Of a stretch of DNA of 64,000 nt, positions 48,175 through 60,099 are shown piece after piece. Numbering within the stretch: position 1 is the first letter of the stretch; every line of letters begins with the position of its first letter. The DNA is from Euptelea pleiosperma. Taxonomy: Eukaryota > Streptophyta > Magnoliopsida > Ranunculales > Eupteleaceae. A program made the position numbers and the translations under genes. The DNA lies in the NCBI GenBank assembly GCA_035048495.1, contig CM068547.1:17491913-17555912 (forward strand). The letters are read 5' to 3'. The notes under the pieces are model-generated. The model was not told where the DNA came from, made no database searches, and worked only from the letters and a program-made list of their open reading frames with translations.

Positions 48175-49650
48175 GCTCCCTATTTCCATTAATGGAAATA
48201 GGGTATTTTTTGAAAATAAAAAAATATATATATATATTTTTTTTAAGTAAAAACCTACTTTTCTATGGGGAATCTCCCCAATTAGTGGACCCCCCATTTA
48301 ATTAAAATTATTTTTGAAATTCGCGGGGTCCACTAACTGGTCGGACAGCGGGTCGATGATGATGGGCCCGGCTACTGGCCCACATGGACTGATGATGTCC
48401 ATCGTCTCACAAGATGATGTGACAGGCATTCTGAAGGCGATCGGATGGATGGTGACTTGATTGGGACCCAGATTGGTAGATCGACGGATCTAGAGAGATC
48501 CAACGGTCCGATTGAAGATCCAACGGTTCGATGGAAGATCAAACGGTCAGAAAGCTAAGGGAGATGAGAAGATCAAACGGTCCGATTTTTAAAATAAGCA
48601 CTTTTGAGCGAATATCACCCACGTTTTTTTCTTTTTTCCTTTTTTTTTGTTGGAAACTCCCCGTATCAAAACGTGGGGCACTCATCATGTGGACCATTAG
48701 GGTTTGGTCCAACCCTCAATCACGCCCCCCAGCTTTTCGTCCAAATCTATCTATAAAAGAAAACCTTTATTCTTAAAAAAAAACATTCCTAAAAACAAAG
48801 GAAGAGAAAAACCTTTATTTATTTATTTTTTAAACCTTTTAAAAACTCTTCTTTTCAAATTCTTTTTAAATAAAACATGTTTAAAATAGGATTTCTTTCT
48901 TTAAAACATGAGTGGGTTCTCTTGATGCAATCATCACCGTCGATCTCCCCCTTTTGCAAGTGGTCCACGCATAGGCCATGAATTTGAGGGCCATAGGCCA
49001 TCGGATGGGTTGGCCGGGATGTCGAAGGGTGATGCCTAAAATTGTGGGCCCAGAGTGTGTTCGCCACTGGCTAGATTGTAGACCAGTAAAATAATGGGCC
49101 AGAGGAATGGTGATTTTCTTTGCCATCGGATTGGATCATCTTACCTGAGGATCATTTGATTTTAGGATCGGACGATGTGATAGCGATCGGATGGTGGAGA
49201 TCGGCCAAGGTAGGCCGTAGGATCGAGTGACTGAGAAAGGAGAGATGATCAGATGATTTGGATTTGTGAGTAGAGAGAGAATGGGGATCTAGAGAGAGGA
49301 GAAAGAAAATATTACAAAAGAGAAAAGTGCTAGCAGAGGGTCTTGAACCGTGGTCTTTGACTTGGTATTCTGCATGCTTTGGGAAGGAGGCTTCTATTTT
49401 CACCATCGGCCTCTCCATCAAGGCTCTTCTTTTCCTTTGGTCCAAGCTTTTCGAGGAATGTAGGGGCCTTTCCTTTGAGGATATGGTGTTCCGATGGGAT
49501 TCCATTTTGGCTAAGGGATAATTGTATTTGGGGTTTGGGTTTTTTTGCGGTCTCTTAGTCCTTGGCTTGAGGAGGCCTTCTCGTCCTCTCTTTAGCTTTC
49601 TTGTATTCTTCTCTTTTATATATATATATATCCTATGTTTTTCAAAAAAG

Positions 49651-50034
49651 ATAATGTTCTGGGGTTGAAAACTAGGGTTTAGGTTCAAATGAGTTGATTG
49701 AAATGAATCATTGATTTTTTTCTTCTCTTTACTAACATTTTAAGTTAGTTTTTTTTTTCTTAAATGAAGCTTATGTAATGAGTTGTTTAAATGAGTTAAT
49801 TGAATGAACATCAATTGTAGTTTTTGATAACTTGAAATGAGTTAGTTTTTTGTTCAAATGAGATCATTCAAAAGATTTTTATATCCTGTAAGTAGTTGAA
49901 TTAGCATTAGCTTCAAATGGTTTATTGAAATGATTAAGTTTTTTGTTCAATTTTATTATGATTTTTTTTTGGGTTGGTTAGTTAGTTTGTTAATTAAATT
50001 AAAAAATATGATTATCTTCTTTCTTAATAGGTAC
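49651..50034. other. AT-rich spacer
   Basis: TTGAAATGA-type words recur. No gene is recognised. Confidence 0.4.
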
Positions 50035-51612
50035 ATATATCATCTGAGGTACCAACATCAGCTGAGGTACTGATATCATCTAAAAATCGAAGCCATATTG
50101 GAAATCAATTATTTGAGTCAAATGATTATAAGGCTACCTTTACCACGGGGGAGGTGTGTGATGTTATCATTATTTGTTCCTCTATTGAGTAATGGAACAA
50201 ATGAGAATGAGACTTTATTCCCGAACGATTCTCTAATTTGAGATATATTGTATTCGGAGGGTTCTACACTATAGTTGAAATTGTTATTGTAGTCTCAAGA
50301 TCAGATCATCAGAGGGGTAAATCCCCTAGAATTTTCTTTAGTATGAGAGGGGTGGAAAAAGTAGGTAAATCCCCTAGAATTCAAAAAAAAAGGGTGGGGA
50401 ATAAGAAGAGTAGACGAGCATGAACAAAACGATGCGGATGTCCTTTTCACTAAGAGGTGTTAAGTTGCCCGTATATCACCAGTGGATGGTTAAAGTGGCT
50501 TGTGGTACCCACAAACATCCAATCGCAGATCATTTTGAAGGTCATTCTTTTATTGGGAGACACGATGTAGAGGAGAAGCAACTTATGATTGAAATGACAA
50601 AGGCAGGTGTGAAGCCAAAAGAAGTACTGAGAGCCATAAAGGTGATGAATGCAAAAAATGCATCTACTATTTTGACGATTTATAATGTCCGGTCATTAAT
50701 GAAAAAGAAGGAGAATGGCGATAAAAATGATATGCAAATGTCAGTGAAGATGTTGGATGAATATGGATATGTGGAATGGCATAGGACTATTGAGGGTTTT
50801 ATCAGGGTTCGGGATAATTTGTTTTGGGCTTACCTAGAGTCCATTCAGCAGAGCAAGTGTTTTCTTGACATATTTTTCATGGATTGCACGTATAAAATGA
50901 ATATTTGGGTTACCACTGTAGGAGATTGTAGGGGTGACGTCTTATGAGAAGACATTGTCTAGCATTTGTTTTTATGGAAGCCGAACAAGAAGATAATTAT
51001 GTTTGGGCACTAGAGTATTTGAAGTCGATTCTTAAAAACTATTGACTTCCATTGGTCATTGCCACAAATAGGGATTTGGCTCTCATGAATGCAATCAAGA
51101 AGGTGTTTTCAGAAGCCCAAAACTTCCTTTGTTGTTTCCACATCTAAGAATGTGTTGTCCAAGTGCAAACGGATGTTTAAAACAGGTACAGAGTGGAAGA
51201 AACTTTTAACATCGTGGAATGAGTTTGTGTTATCTTCTATTCAAGTGGAGTATGATGATTGCCTAACTGCCTTTGAGACGGATTTCGCAAAAATGCATTC
51301 ATGTGCCTTACTTTATATCAAAGATACTCGGTTGACGCCCCATAGAAATCATTTGTAGCAGCATGGATAGATCAATATTTGCACTTTGGGCATTCTAGAA
51401 CAAATATAGTAGAAAGTTCACTTGCCAAGTTAAAGAGACAACTCGGGATGTCTCAGGCTTCAATTGCTACAGCATTCCCTTCCATTCAGAGTCTACAGGA
51501 ATTATAACATACTGAAATAACTGCGTCATTCAAGAAAAGCATTTGTACAATGAAGCATGAATTCAAGGGTGCATTTTTTAAGAATCTAAGGGGTTTCATC
51601 TCTTATCGCTGC
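50035..51612 (+). pseudogene. MULE transposase (FAR1-like) remnant
   Basis: The stretch 50460-50580 reads WMVKVACGTHKHPIADHFEG and HSFIGRHDVEEKQL, a FAR1-type DNA-binding/zinc region of plant MULE transposases. NAKNASTILTIYNVRSLMKK follows, then DNLFWAYLESIQQSK and FFMDCTYKMN (50877-50904), whose Asp corresponds to the first DDE residue. Later NVLSKCKRMFKTGTEWKKLL and SWNEFVLSSIQVEYDD match the C-terminal part. Frames change at least three times and stops occur, so it is dead. Solo LTR D ends the stretch at 51613. Confidence 0.75.
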
Positions 51613-52855
51613 TAAAAGTAGGATTTTTCCGCGTCGTTGGTTACGGAAACCCTAATTTCAACACATTTGTAATTATCCGAGACTTTTAACCTGTAAAATG
51701 AGCAATTTCGCACAGTGGCTCGTGTCGAATGTTGATCCTCACTCGGGATTAGTCGGATCAGCGCAATAAAGAATACATAAATGACACAACTTTTAGAGAC
51801 TGTAACCTACTCATATTTAAATTAATTCCATTTATTCAAAATTGTCTCTTACAATAAAATAATCTGATAAAAATACTAACTAAAAAGCACTAATCAAGAA
51901 TAGTCTAGAGAGATGAAGCATAAAATTTAAATGATCTAGAGAGAGAAAGTCAAAAGTGAAAAAGTGTTAGAGAGAGAGAGTAGATAGAGAGAGAAAAATA
52001 GAAAGAGAGGGAGAAACCTAGAGAGAGAAAGGGGTTTTTAGAGAAAGAAAATAAATCTAGAGAGATGAAGGTAGGTAGAGAGAGAAAGAGGAAGAATTAG
52101 TGAAAAAGATAGAGAGAGAAAATGAGTGAGAAATCTAGAAAGAGAAAATATAGATGGAGATCACCTTTTTGCACCTTACCATCGAGTTGCACAGACTAGG
52201 GCTGGTTTCACCAAGAAGTTTCACCAAGGAAGGAGATGTACGATGGTGTGGTGTTGTGCAAGTATGCAAGGATGCTGATCGTGGGTTCGCCTTGACGTCG
52301 TGGCAGGCTGGTAGTGGGTTTGATTACACCACGTGGTGGTGTATTGCCACACACGAAGGATCGGAGGAGAATACGTGGGTGCTGTGGTTCAAATGGATGG
52401 AACAGCCATGGTTGATGTGGTAGTAGTGCAATAGGTGACTAGCAAGTAGGATAAGGGGTGGTGAAGACGGTGGTGAAAAGAAGGAGGAGGCGGCAATGTG
52501 TTGCTCCAGCGTCAACGGTGGTGGCCGGAGGTGGTGCTGTGTGGTGTAGATGAAGAGGGAGATAGAAGAGGCGTGGAGTAACCTGCAATTTGTAGATCGT
52601 GGATAAAATCTATAGGAGAGCAACCTACGTGAATTGCAGGTGGGAGGAAAAGGTGGAGAAGATGAGTTACAGTCCGTCGGAGTTTGGAGAAGAGTTTCCG
52701 ACGTTGCTGTTGGCCGGAGTAGAAGAAGACGAAGAAGGAGAAAGGACGAGGAGGAAGAATAGAAGGTAAATAAGGGAAAGAGGGGGCTAACTGAGACGAT
52801 GGTGGAGTAGGCTAGCGGTGGAGTTGTGGTGTTGCGGTGAAGGACGCAACAGCGA

Positions 52856-52880
52856 CCGGAGTTGCAACCTGCAACTCCGG
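52856..52880. repeat. Palindrome in solo LTR D
   Basis: CCGGAGTTGCA and TGCAACTCCGG in inverted arrangement. A second, slightly different one lies at 53015-53044 (GGCCGGGAGTTGCAG and CTGCAACTCCGGCC). Confidence 0.8.
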
Positions 52881-54439
52881 TAGCACGTGAAGACGTGCTG
52901 TGGGCGGTACCTGCTAAAAAGAACAGCAGAAGAAGAGGATGGGCAGGAGAGGATGAAGAAGAGGAAGAGAAGAAAAAGAAAATGAAGAAGGAAAAGAAAA
53001 TGAGTAAGAAGATGGCCGGGAGTTGCAGGTCTGCAACTCCGGCCAGAAAACGCAAAGAAGAAGACGACGATGAAGAGAAGAAGAAGAAGGAGAAGAGAAA
53101 GAGGGGGAAGAAGAAGATAGGAAGAAGAGAAGGGAAGAAGGAGAGGGGGGTAGGAACCCTTACCGTTGGATCATGTTTGTAATACCCTGAACTTTCGTTC
53201 TAGGGTATTATGGTAAATTCACCTAATAATGCAAACTTGAAACTTTTTCAAACTCTTATTATTATTTTTATTGTTTAATATCATGTATGAGTATGTGTAT
53301 TTAATTTGATTTCATTCTGACAACTTTGAAAAACCTGCTATTTTTGAAATTCGTTCTTTAGGGCAAAATTCCTGCTAAGAATAATGAACTATAACTTGCA
53401 GGGGACTTTTTCTTTCCTCAGCTAACATTCTAGAACTTTTATAAAAAAATTGTTTTGTGGGCCTGAGAAACAAAAAATATTCCTATTTTATCTTTACCAA
53501 CTTACCTGTGAAATTTGGAACTTTTCTTGAGACATGAAAACCCTAGCGGGAGATTTCGGGAGATTTTGACAAAAATAGTATTTTCATAATTTTTGAACTT
53601 TCCTACCATTCTTATATTTTTTAAATAATATTTAATTATATTTTATTTATTTAATAGGAGTGTGGGACCCACGAATCACTTTCGGGTCATTTCGATGTCA
53701 CTTGACACTTTTCCGGTGCTTTGAACGTTTTTTATGATTTTTATGTATTTAGACTACTTTTATGTGATTTGTGTGTGTGACATGTGTCAATACCTTATTG
53801 TATGGACTTTTAAATTATATAATATAGTTTGATTGAATTAATTAATAATTAATTATGTTATAATTATTGGGTGGGCCCGTATGGCTAATCTAGAAACCTT
53901 TTGGGCTTAATAATATTCTTAAATGAAGCCTATTGATGTATATGGGCCTTGGGCCCATTTCTAACCCATTAGTAGTGTAAAATATAAGTTTTTGAGGGTT
54001 GAAAAAGTCATTCCTTTGCTAGTTACGAATTTCAATAAAATAGAAACCCTAATCCTTCCTTAAACCTATTTATGAAAAACCCTAAAGCTTTAGAAATTTT
54101 CAAAACCAAACTCCATTGAAGAATAGAGAAAGCTCCATTAAACCTTCATCCGGGCACCGATCGCACTCAAGCAAGAAGGGAGAATTGACGGGGACTCCGA
54201 TTTGAAGAACATACTCCGAGGAGAGGACGATTTGACGACTTTCAAATTTGAAAAAACTTTTAATTTTCATTAAAGTTCAACAAACCTTAAGGTAAGTGTG
54301 CTTGATCCATCCTATACTTGTTTTTCTTCAAGATTTTATTTCTCTTTCATTAGATAATGGTTGATACTCATTATAAATTAATTTCAACAATATTTATTTT
54401 ATTCTTATTGGGTTGATCTTTATTTTGGGCCACTATGAT

Positions 54440-55420
54440 GGGTTGGGCTATCATCTATTTTGTACCTATAACGGATGATTATGTTCTTTATCATTTTCGT
54501 TATATTTTTATAATTAAAATATTTTTATAATTATTTTTTCTAAATACCTCTTTGAATCTATTTTCCAAAACCGTTTAGTTTGTATTTTTCTGATTTTTAT
54601 TGATTAAGTTATGATTTTTTTAAGTTGTATGATTTTACCAAAAAACCCAGAATTTCAAATTTTATACGGTCCACTTCACTTAAAATTTCAATCTATATTT
54701 TTAACTTAAATATTTTTCTAATTATTTTTCATGGATACATCTATCAATCTAGTTTCTAGAACCTTTGAGTTTGTATTTTTCTGATTTATATTGATTAAGT
54801 TATGATTTTTCAAACGTGCTAAACTTTTCTATAAAACTCAGAATTCCAGATTTTACACGGTCCACTTCACTTGAGATTTCGATATATATTTTTAACCTAA
54901 ATATTTTTTTAATTATTTTTCACAGATACCTCTATCAATCTAGTTTCTAGAACCTTTGAGTTTGTATTTTTTTGATTTGTATTGATTTAGTTATGATTTT
55001 TTAAATGTGCTAGACTTTTCTATAAAACCCAGAATTGCAGATTCTGTCCGACCCACTTCATTAAGGGTTTCGACCCATATTTTGAATCTAAATATTTTTT
55101 TATTTCTTTTTCCTAAATACCTCCTTAAATCTAGTTTCTATAACATTTGAGTTTGTATTTTTCTGATTTGTATTGATTAAGTTATGATTTTTCAAATGTG
55201 CGGGACTTTTCTGTATCCCGGATTCTGTCCGGCCCAATTAATTAAGAGTTTTGACCTATATTTTGAATCTGAATATTTTTCTATTTATTTTTTTCTAAAA
55301 ACCTCTGTGAATTTAGTTTTTAAATCCATTGAGTTTATATTTTTCTAATTCATATTTATTTAGTTATGATTTTTATAATGCAGTACATTTTTTATGAAAA
55401 ACCTATTAATTGTTCGTGGT
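54440..55420 (+). repeat. Tandem array, five units of about 191 bp
   Basis: The word GTTTGTATTTTTCTGATT or a close variant stands at 54578, 54769, 54960, 55151 and 55333, so the period is 191 except for the last unit at 182. Each unit also contains an ATCTAGTTTCTAGAACCTTTG-like and a GGTCCACTTCACTT-like word. Confidence 0.88.
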
Positions 55421-55473
55421 TCGGTCATGATTATTAACTATTAAGGTTTTAACCTTGTTGTTTGACTAAACCC

Positions 55474-55925
55474 TAGATGGTTTGACCTATACCTGTATGC
55501 ATGGGGATCCCACCCATGTGTCTTGGATCTCTCATAGGGTTCGGCCAAGTGTCTTGGATCCCTCTTTAGGGTTCGACCTTGTGTCATGGATCCCTCATAG
55601 AGTTCGGCCATGGCGTGTTGGATTCTCTTGTGATTTTCACTTATATTATTCATCGATGTTGATTGTGATATTTGGTCATGTCTTATTGACTATTATACCT
55701 AGATGGTTCGACCTATACTTGTATGCATGGGGATCCCACCCATGTGTCTTGGATCCCTCATAGGGTTCGGCCAAGTGTCTTGGATCCCTCTTTAGGGTTC
55801 GACCTTGTGTTATGGATCCCTCATAGGGTTCGGCAATGGTGTGTTGGATTGCCTTGTGATTTTTACTTATATTGTTCATCCGTGCTGATCGTGACCTTCG
55901 GTGTTTATTTCATGTTATTCATGTT
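55474..55925 (+). repeat. 226-bp tandem duplication with internal repeats
   Basis: GTATGCATGGGGATCCCACC stands at 55495 and 55721. Within each copy a unit of about 33-36 bp with TGGATCCCTC and AGGGTTCGGCC recurs three times. Confidence 0.85.
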
Positions 55926-56917
55926 TAACTCTAATTCGTTCCCATGTTATCACTTTTAATGATCATGTGTTTATTTTATATTCTTATTTAAATGTTAAAT
56001 ACATGTGTGCATATGCCATGTAACCCTAGTACCATCTTGTTATCGTACCATCTTGTTATATACGTTTATATTGGTTTTATCAATTAATCAGGGTTCGGTA
56101 CCCTAGGGTGAAAGGCCCCAGACGTTATTATATCCTGCAGATGGGTCGATGAGACCGCTCCCAGTGCGGGAAGGAGATGGAGACCCTATGTGGTTATGGG
56201 TACTAGTTGCATTGGCATCCCTTACTCATCTTCATTCATCCTCATATTCATACCATCCTTATTATACGATTGAGATGCATACCTTGATTAAAAAACTTGT
56301 ATAGTATGATATCATACCATGCACACTGTTGTATTACTGGGCCTCGGCTCATGGTGCTACACCGATACCATTTTCAGATTTTGAGGAGCCGGGTACGTGA
56401 GATGATTTTGAGACGAAAGGCTCTGGTGCATTCGAGGAGATCGGCGAGGATTTGGGAGTCGATCCCACACTTTAGAAAGTTGTATTTGATTATTTTATAA
56501 CATTATTTATTTATTTTCACGGGCATGTAAGCCTTTGATTGAGAGCATGTTCTCACTTCCATCTCTCCACATTTAGTTGATTGATTGAATTATTTGAATT
56601 ATGAATTATTTGAATTATTTGTTTCCTACATCTAGACTTTTTTTTTTACTTAGTGGGTTTTCGAATGAACCTTAGTAGTCTAATTGACCTAATTGGACCA
56701 CTAGGGGACATTCATGGATCACCTCTGGGTTCGGGTATGGGTCGATCCATGGATTTTCGGGTCGTATCTGGGTATCCGGATTCGGGGCGTGACAATGTTG
56801 CAGGTGGGGGCGTGGTGAGAACCGGGAAGAAGCTCGCCGGTTTTAATGGCGAGGTGGTTGCTGTGATGGTGCTTTGAAAGGGGTGACGGCTTGCTGGTTA
56901 GCCCCCTTGTACCTGTA

Positions 56918-56981
56918 GAAGAAGAAAAAGAAGAAGAAGAAGAAGAAGAAGAAAAAGAAAAAGAAGAAGAAGAAGAAGAGA
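56918..56981 (+). repeat. (GAA)n microsatellite in solo LTR D
   Basis: GAA units with single-base interruptions, at the same place in the LTR as the TTC tract of copy A, read on the other strand. Confidence 0.85.
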
Positions 56982-58248
56982 AGGCGGAGCTCCACCAACT
57001 CGCAGGAGAAGACCACGGCCAGGAGGAAGAGGGAGAGCAGACCGTAGAAGAGAGCCTGCCGCTTCCCTAAGAGGGAGAATGGGCCATACAATAGGCCTCA
57101 TTTCCAAAAAAAACAAAACTCATTATAGAATGGAGAGAGAAGATATTCTCTTTCCCATGGTTTTAGAAACCGTGGGATAACTTCCAAGTGGGATCCACAT
57201 GGGATCATGAGTGGGGTCCACATAAAGATTGATAATTTTGAGGGCCGTGGGTCATTAGATGGGTTGACCCGATGGATGCTGGGCCCTCGAGCAGGCCATA
57301 AGCCATGGGCTTGAAGGATAGGTGAGGTTTCACCGATTACACCATTGGTAAGTGGTCAGTGGGCCAACATTACAGTAGACCCTAATCAATGCCAAATTTT
57401 TGACAGTCAGATCAGATCAGATGATTTTTTTGATCAAGAGGTTATAAGATTGGAGGTTCTGATGACGAATGATTCGATCATTTGGCAGATGATCCGATGA
57501 TTGATGAATGATCTGGCTAAGAACGATTGATCACATGATCTGATTAGTGTAAGATATGTGAGAATTAGGATTGGGATTATCGGATGGTGGACATCTGCCA
57601 CGGTAGGCCGCAGGGTAGAGTTATTGCGGGAAGGGAGAGGATCGGATGATTAATATTGAAAGTAGAGAGAGAAAGATGATATAGAGAGAGAGGAGAGAAG
57701 ATATTACAAAATAAATAAAGAGAAAATGCTAGCAGAGGGTCTGGAACCCTGGTCTTCACTGTGCCGCTCCTCATGCTTCACCAGTAGAGCAGATCATCAT
57801 TCCTTGTTGATTCATGCGGCTTTAGACGCTTTGGTCTGTCTCTTGGTCATTGGCTTTCCCGCTCTCTTCGTACTTTGGGCCGACTCCTCGGTCCTCTTTT
57901 TCAGCCTGTATTTAGCCCATATCTTCTAGTCATAGCATGTGGGCTCTTTAAGCTTTGACAATGGGCTTTCATGATCGATTTGGGCCCACAAGTCTCGAGA
58001 ATCATCCCATCGGGGTTTCCTGCGACAGAAGAAGCGCGTAATGAGACTTTATCAGAACGACTTAATATCTAGACTTCCAAAAATGTGTTTAATGCATGCA
58101 AATATACCATTTCGTCCAGAAAAGTGTGTTCTACGCAACAAAAGAGACTCTTACGTAGAAAAGTAGATAAATTGAGCCTTTTACGTAGGAGAGTGCAAAA
58201 ACGCTTAGAAGATAACAATGGAAAATACGCACTTTTAAGCGAATATCA

Positions 58249-58566
58249 CAACCCCTAACCAGCATATTGCCAATCCTTGGCAATTAGTGCGAAATAAATG
58301 AGCTTAAAAGGGCTCTGCACATGCTGCACACTTTTTCATATTAGCTCCGGGAAGACACCGTTCGTCAAATCATTGAATGGATGCAAAAATAGTTACATGC
58401 TAGCGAAGAGTTGGAAAGTTTTGGCAAGACTACAGACTGATAATCATGACCCAGAATAGTCAGACTCTGCGTGTGTGTGTGCTCAACATTCTCATCATCC
58501 GACAGTAAAGATTTTCAGATCACCTCTAAGTTTTTATGCCTCAACCTCAAATCTCACATGTTTAGC
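58249..58566 (+). other. Short spacer, possible continuation of the MULE remnant
   Basis: This lies between solo LTRs D and B. Broken phrases near the left end (QHIANPWQLVRNK) could continue the transposase sequence that stops at 51612, but the similarity is weak. Its right end TTAGC is a target duplication of solo LTR B. Confidence 0.3.
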
Positions 58567-59862
58567 TGAAAGTAGGATTTTTCCGCGTCGTTGGTTACGG
58601 AAACCCTAACTTCAACATATTTTTGTAATTTGATCCGATTATCCTGCAAAATTGATAGATATTTGTATAGGGATTCGTGTCGGATGTCGATCCTCACTCG
58701 GGATTAGTCGGGTTAGCGCAATAATGACATAAAATGACGGGAAATTTACAGAGAATGGAACATAATTTTATTCAGATCAACTTCATTCAATCAAAATTGT
58801 CTTTTACAGCAAAAATCTAACAAAATAACTAAACAAGAAAGCATTTTAATAAGAGAGGGATGTAGAGAGAGAAAGAGGTTTAGAGAGAGAGAAACTAGAG
58901 AGAGAAAGTGGTAGAAGAAGAGAGAAATCTAATCCTAGAGAGAGGTCTAGAGAGAGAGAGAAATAGAGAGATAAAAAGAGAAAGAGAGGGAGAAACCTAG
59001 AGAGAGAAAGGGGAAGAATTAGTGAAAAAGATAGAGAGAGAAAGTGGTAGAAGAAGAGAGAAAATTGGAGTTTTAGAGAGATTGAGAGAAAATGAGAAGA
59101 AGAGATTATTCGAGAGAGAGAAAAAGGAAGAAAGCAAGAGAGAGAAAGAGAAAGGAAAAGGTAAGAGAGAAAAAAAAAAAAAAAAAAAGAAGAAGGAAGA
59201 GTTCTAGAGAGAGGAATAGAAAATGAGAATCACCTAGGAAAAGCTTACCATGGAAGAAGATTGGTTGCTGGTGCTCGGGTTGAAGAGTTTGCAGCCGTTC
59301 CGGTGGAGTTGCATGTATGCTGGCGTCAATGGTGATGGAAACGGCTTGGGTTGAACTTTGGAGATGGCGGGGGCAACGGCTGTCATGTTGGATTTTCTCG
59401 TGGCAGCGAAGTGAAGGCTTGCACCTTCTTGGAGTAGCCTGACCGTGACAACGAAGAAGAAGGAGGAGGATGTTGCTGCACTGGTCGTTCAGTGGTTGCT
59501 GTCCAGCGTTGAATGGCTGGAGAAAAGAAGAGATGACGTTTCACCCTGTAAAGGGCGGTGTTGCTGTTCGTGTTGGAGCACTGGCAGACCACCGTGAGGA
59601 GGAGAGCAAGGTGAAGACAGACCTGCAAGGGCTGCTCCAACTATGAAAGAGAGATGGGAGCTGTGCTACAGACCAGTTCGCCGGCACTAATGGAGGGTGG
59701 CCGGAGAAGAAGATGGAAGGGAGAAAGAAGGAAAGAAGGAGGCGCGGTTTGGTAGAATACCGTGATGCAGCAGCGTTGCGGGGGTGTTGGCGGACGAAGC
59801 AGCAGGAGGAGGAGGAAGAAGGGTATGAAGAAGAAGGAGACAGCCGGTGAAGGAAGAGGTGA

Positions 59863-59887
59863 CCGGAGTTGCAGGCTGCAACTCCGG
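59863..59887. repeat. Palindrome in solo LTR B
   Basis: CCGGAGTTGCA and TGCAACTCCGG in inverted arrangement with a 3-base loop. A shorter relative is at 60026-60049. Confidence 0.8.
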
Positions 59888-60052
59888 TAATCAAAACTTT
59901 GAATAAAAAAGAAAAAACGGTGCTGCTCGTGGCAGCAAGATTTGCTGCGCTCAGGCGGAGGGTGGAGAATTTCAGATGAAGGAGAAAGAGAAGGAGACGA
60001 CAGAAGGAGAAGAGAAGAAGGAGGTGGCCGGAGTTCTGCAACTCCGGCCGGA

Positions 60053-60099
60053 ATGAGGAAGAAGAAGAAGAAGAAGAAGAAGAAGAAGAAGAAGAATAA
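60053..60099 (+). repeat. (GAA)n microsatellite in solo LTR B
   Basis: About 12 GAA units, at the equivalent place to the TTC tract of solo LTR A. Confidence 0.85.

Larger units (their letters stand above)
46689..48617 (-). mobile_element. Solo LTR C' nested in copy C
   Basis: Flanked by CCCAC (46684-46688 and 48618-48622). It opens TGAAAGTAAGG and closes GAGCGAATATCA, 1929 bp, shorter than its relatives owing to an internal deletion. It has a minus-strand TATA (TTTATAAG, about 48167-48174), with the palindrome ATTTCCATTAATGGAAAT upstream of it in the sense direction and GGGTTCGTTCGAACCC downstream. The words GATCCAACGGT and GATCAAACGGT repeat at 48497-48585. Confidence 0.88.
45112..49379 (-). 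mobile_element. Solo LTR C, family TGATATTCGC, right end deleted
   Basis: It begins TGAAACAAGGGTTTTTCC within the LINE and follows the family, with GGATTCGTGTCGGATGTCGATC and GAGAGAGAAA-rich tracts. It is split by copy C' (46689-48617) and continues to about 49379 with AGCAGAGGGTCTTGAACCG. The last 500 bp of the family sequence are missing and the LINE resumes directly, so a deletion removed this end together with part of the LINE. No matching target duplication can therefore be expected. Confidence 0.7.
42443..49650 (+). pseudogene. Second LINE ORF2, interrupted by nested solo LTRs
   Basis: The endonuclease starts [20 protein letters not shown], followed by [35 protein letters not shown] and SDHAPIM. 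The reverse transcriptase has GGDKALGPDGFSLAFF, FLVLIPKVQGAMNISDFRPI, KIDLAKAYDHVCWDFLDYLL, LRQGDPLSPFLF and an intact FADDT (44494-44508). At 45111 it breaks into solo LTR C. The C terminus SIKALLFLWSKLFEECRGLS resumes at 49380 and the 3' end is near 49650. About 850 bp of LINE between them, including the zinc-binding part, is missing. Stops include TGA at 42536 and TAG at 43481. ORF1 is absent. Confidence 0.8.
53178..56794 (+). mobile_element. Solo LTR E, family TGTAATACCC, 3617 bp
   Basis: Flanked by ATGTT (53173-53177 and 56795-56799). It opens TGTAATACCCTGAACTTTCG and closes GGGGCGTGACA, with TG...CA ends and the perfect 5-bp duplication of an LTR element. It carries five tandem 191-bp units (54440-55420) and a 226-bp duplication (55474-55925). 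No internal domain adjoins, so it is a solo LTR. Its length and ends resemble large gypsy-type LTRs. It is nested in solo LTR D. Confidence 0.9.
51613..58248 (-). mobile_element. Solo LTR D, family TGATATTCGC, interrupted
   Basis: It opens TAAAAGTAGG (TG changed to TA) and closes AAGCGAATATCA. It is interrupted by the solo LTR E (53178-56794), leaving about 3.0 kb of its own sequence. No matching 5-bp duplication stands at its ends (GCTGC versus CAACC). Its right part (56800-58248) resembles copy C more than A or B. Confidence 0.8.

Noticed and set aside
54440..55925. Direct repeats as a CRISPR-like array
   Set aside because: Units are 191 and 226 bp of continuous repeat without unique spacers, in a plant LTR.
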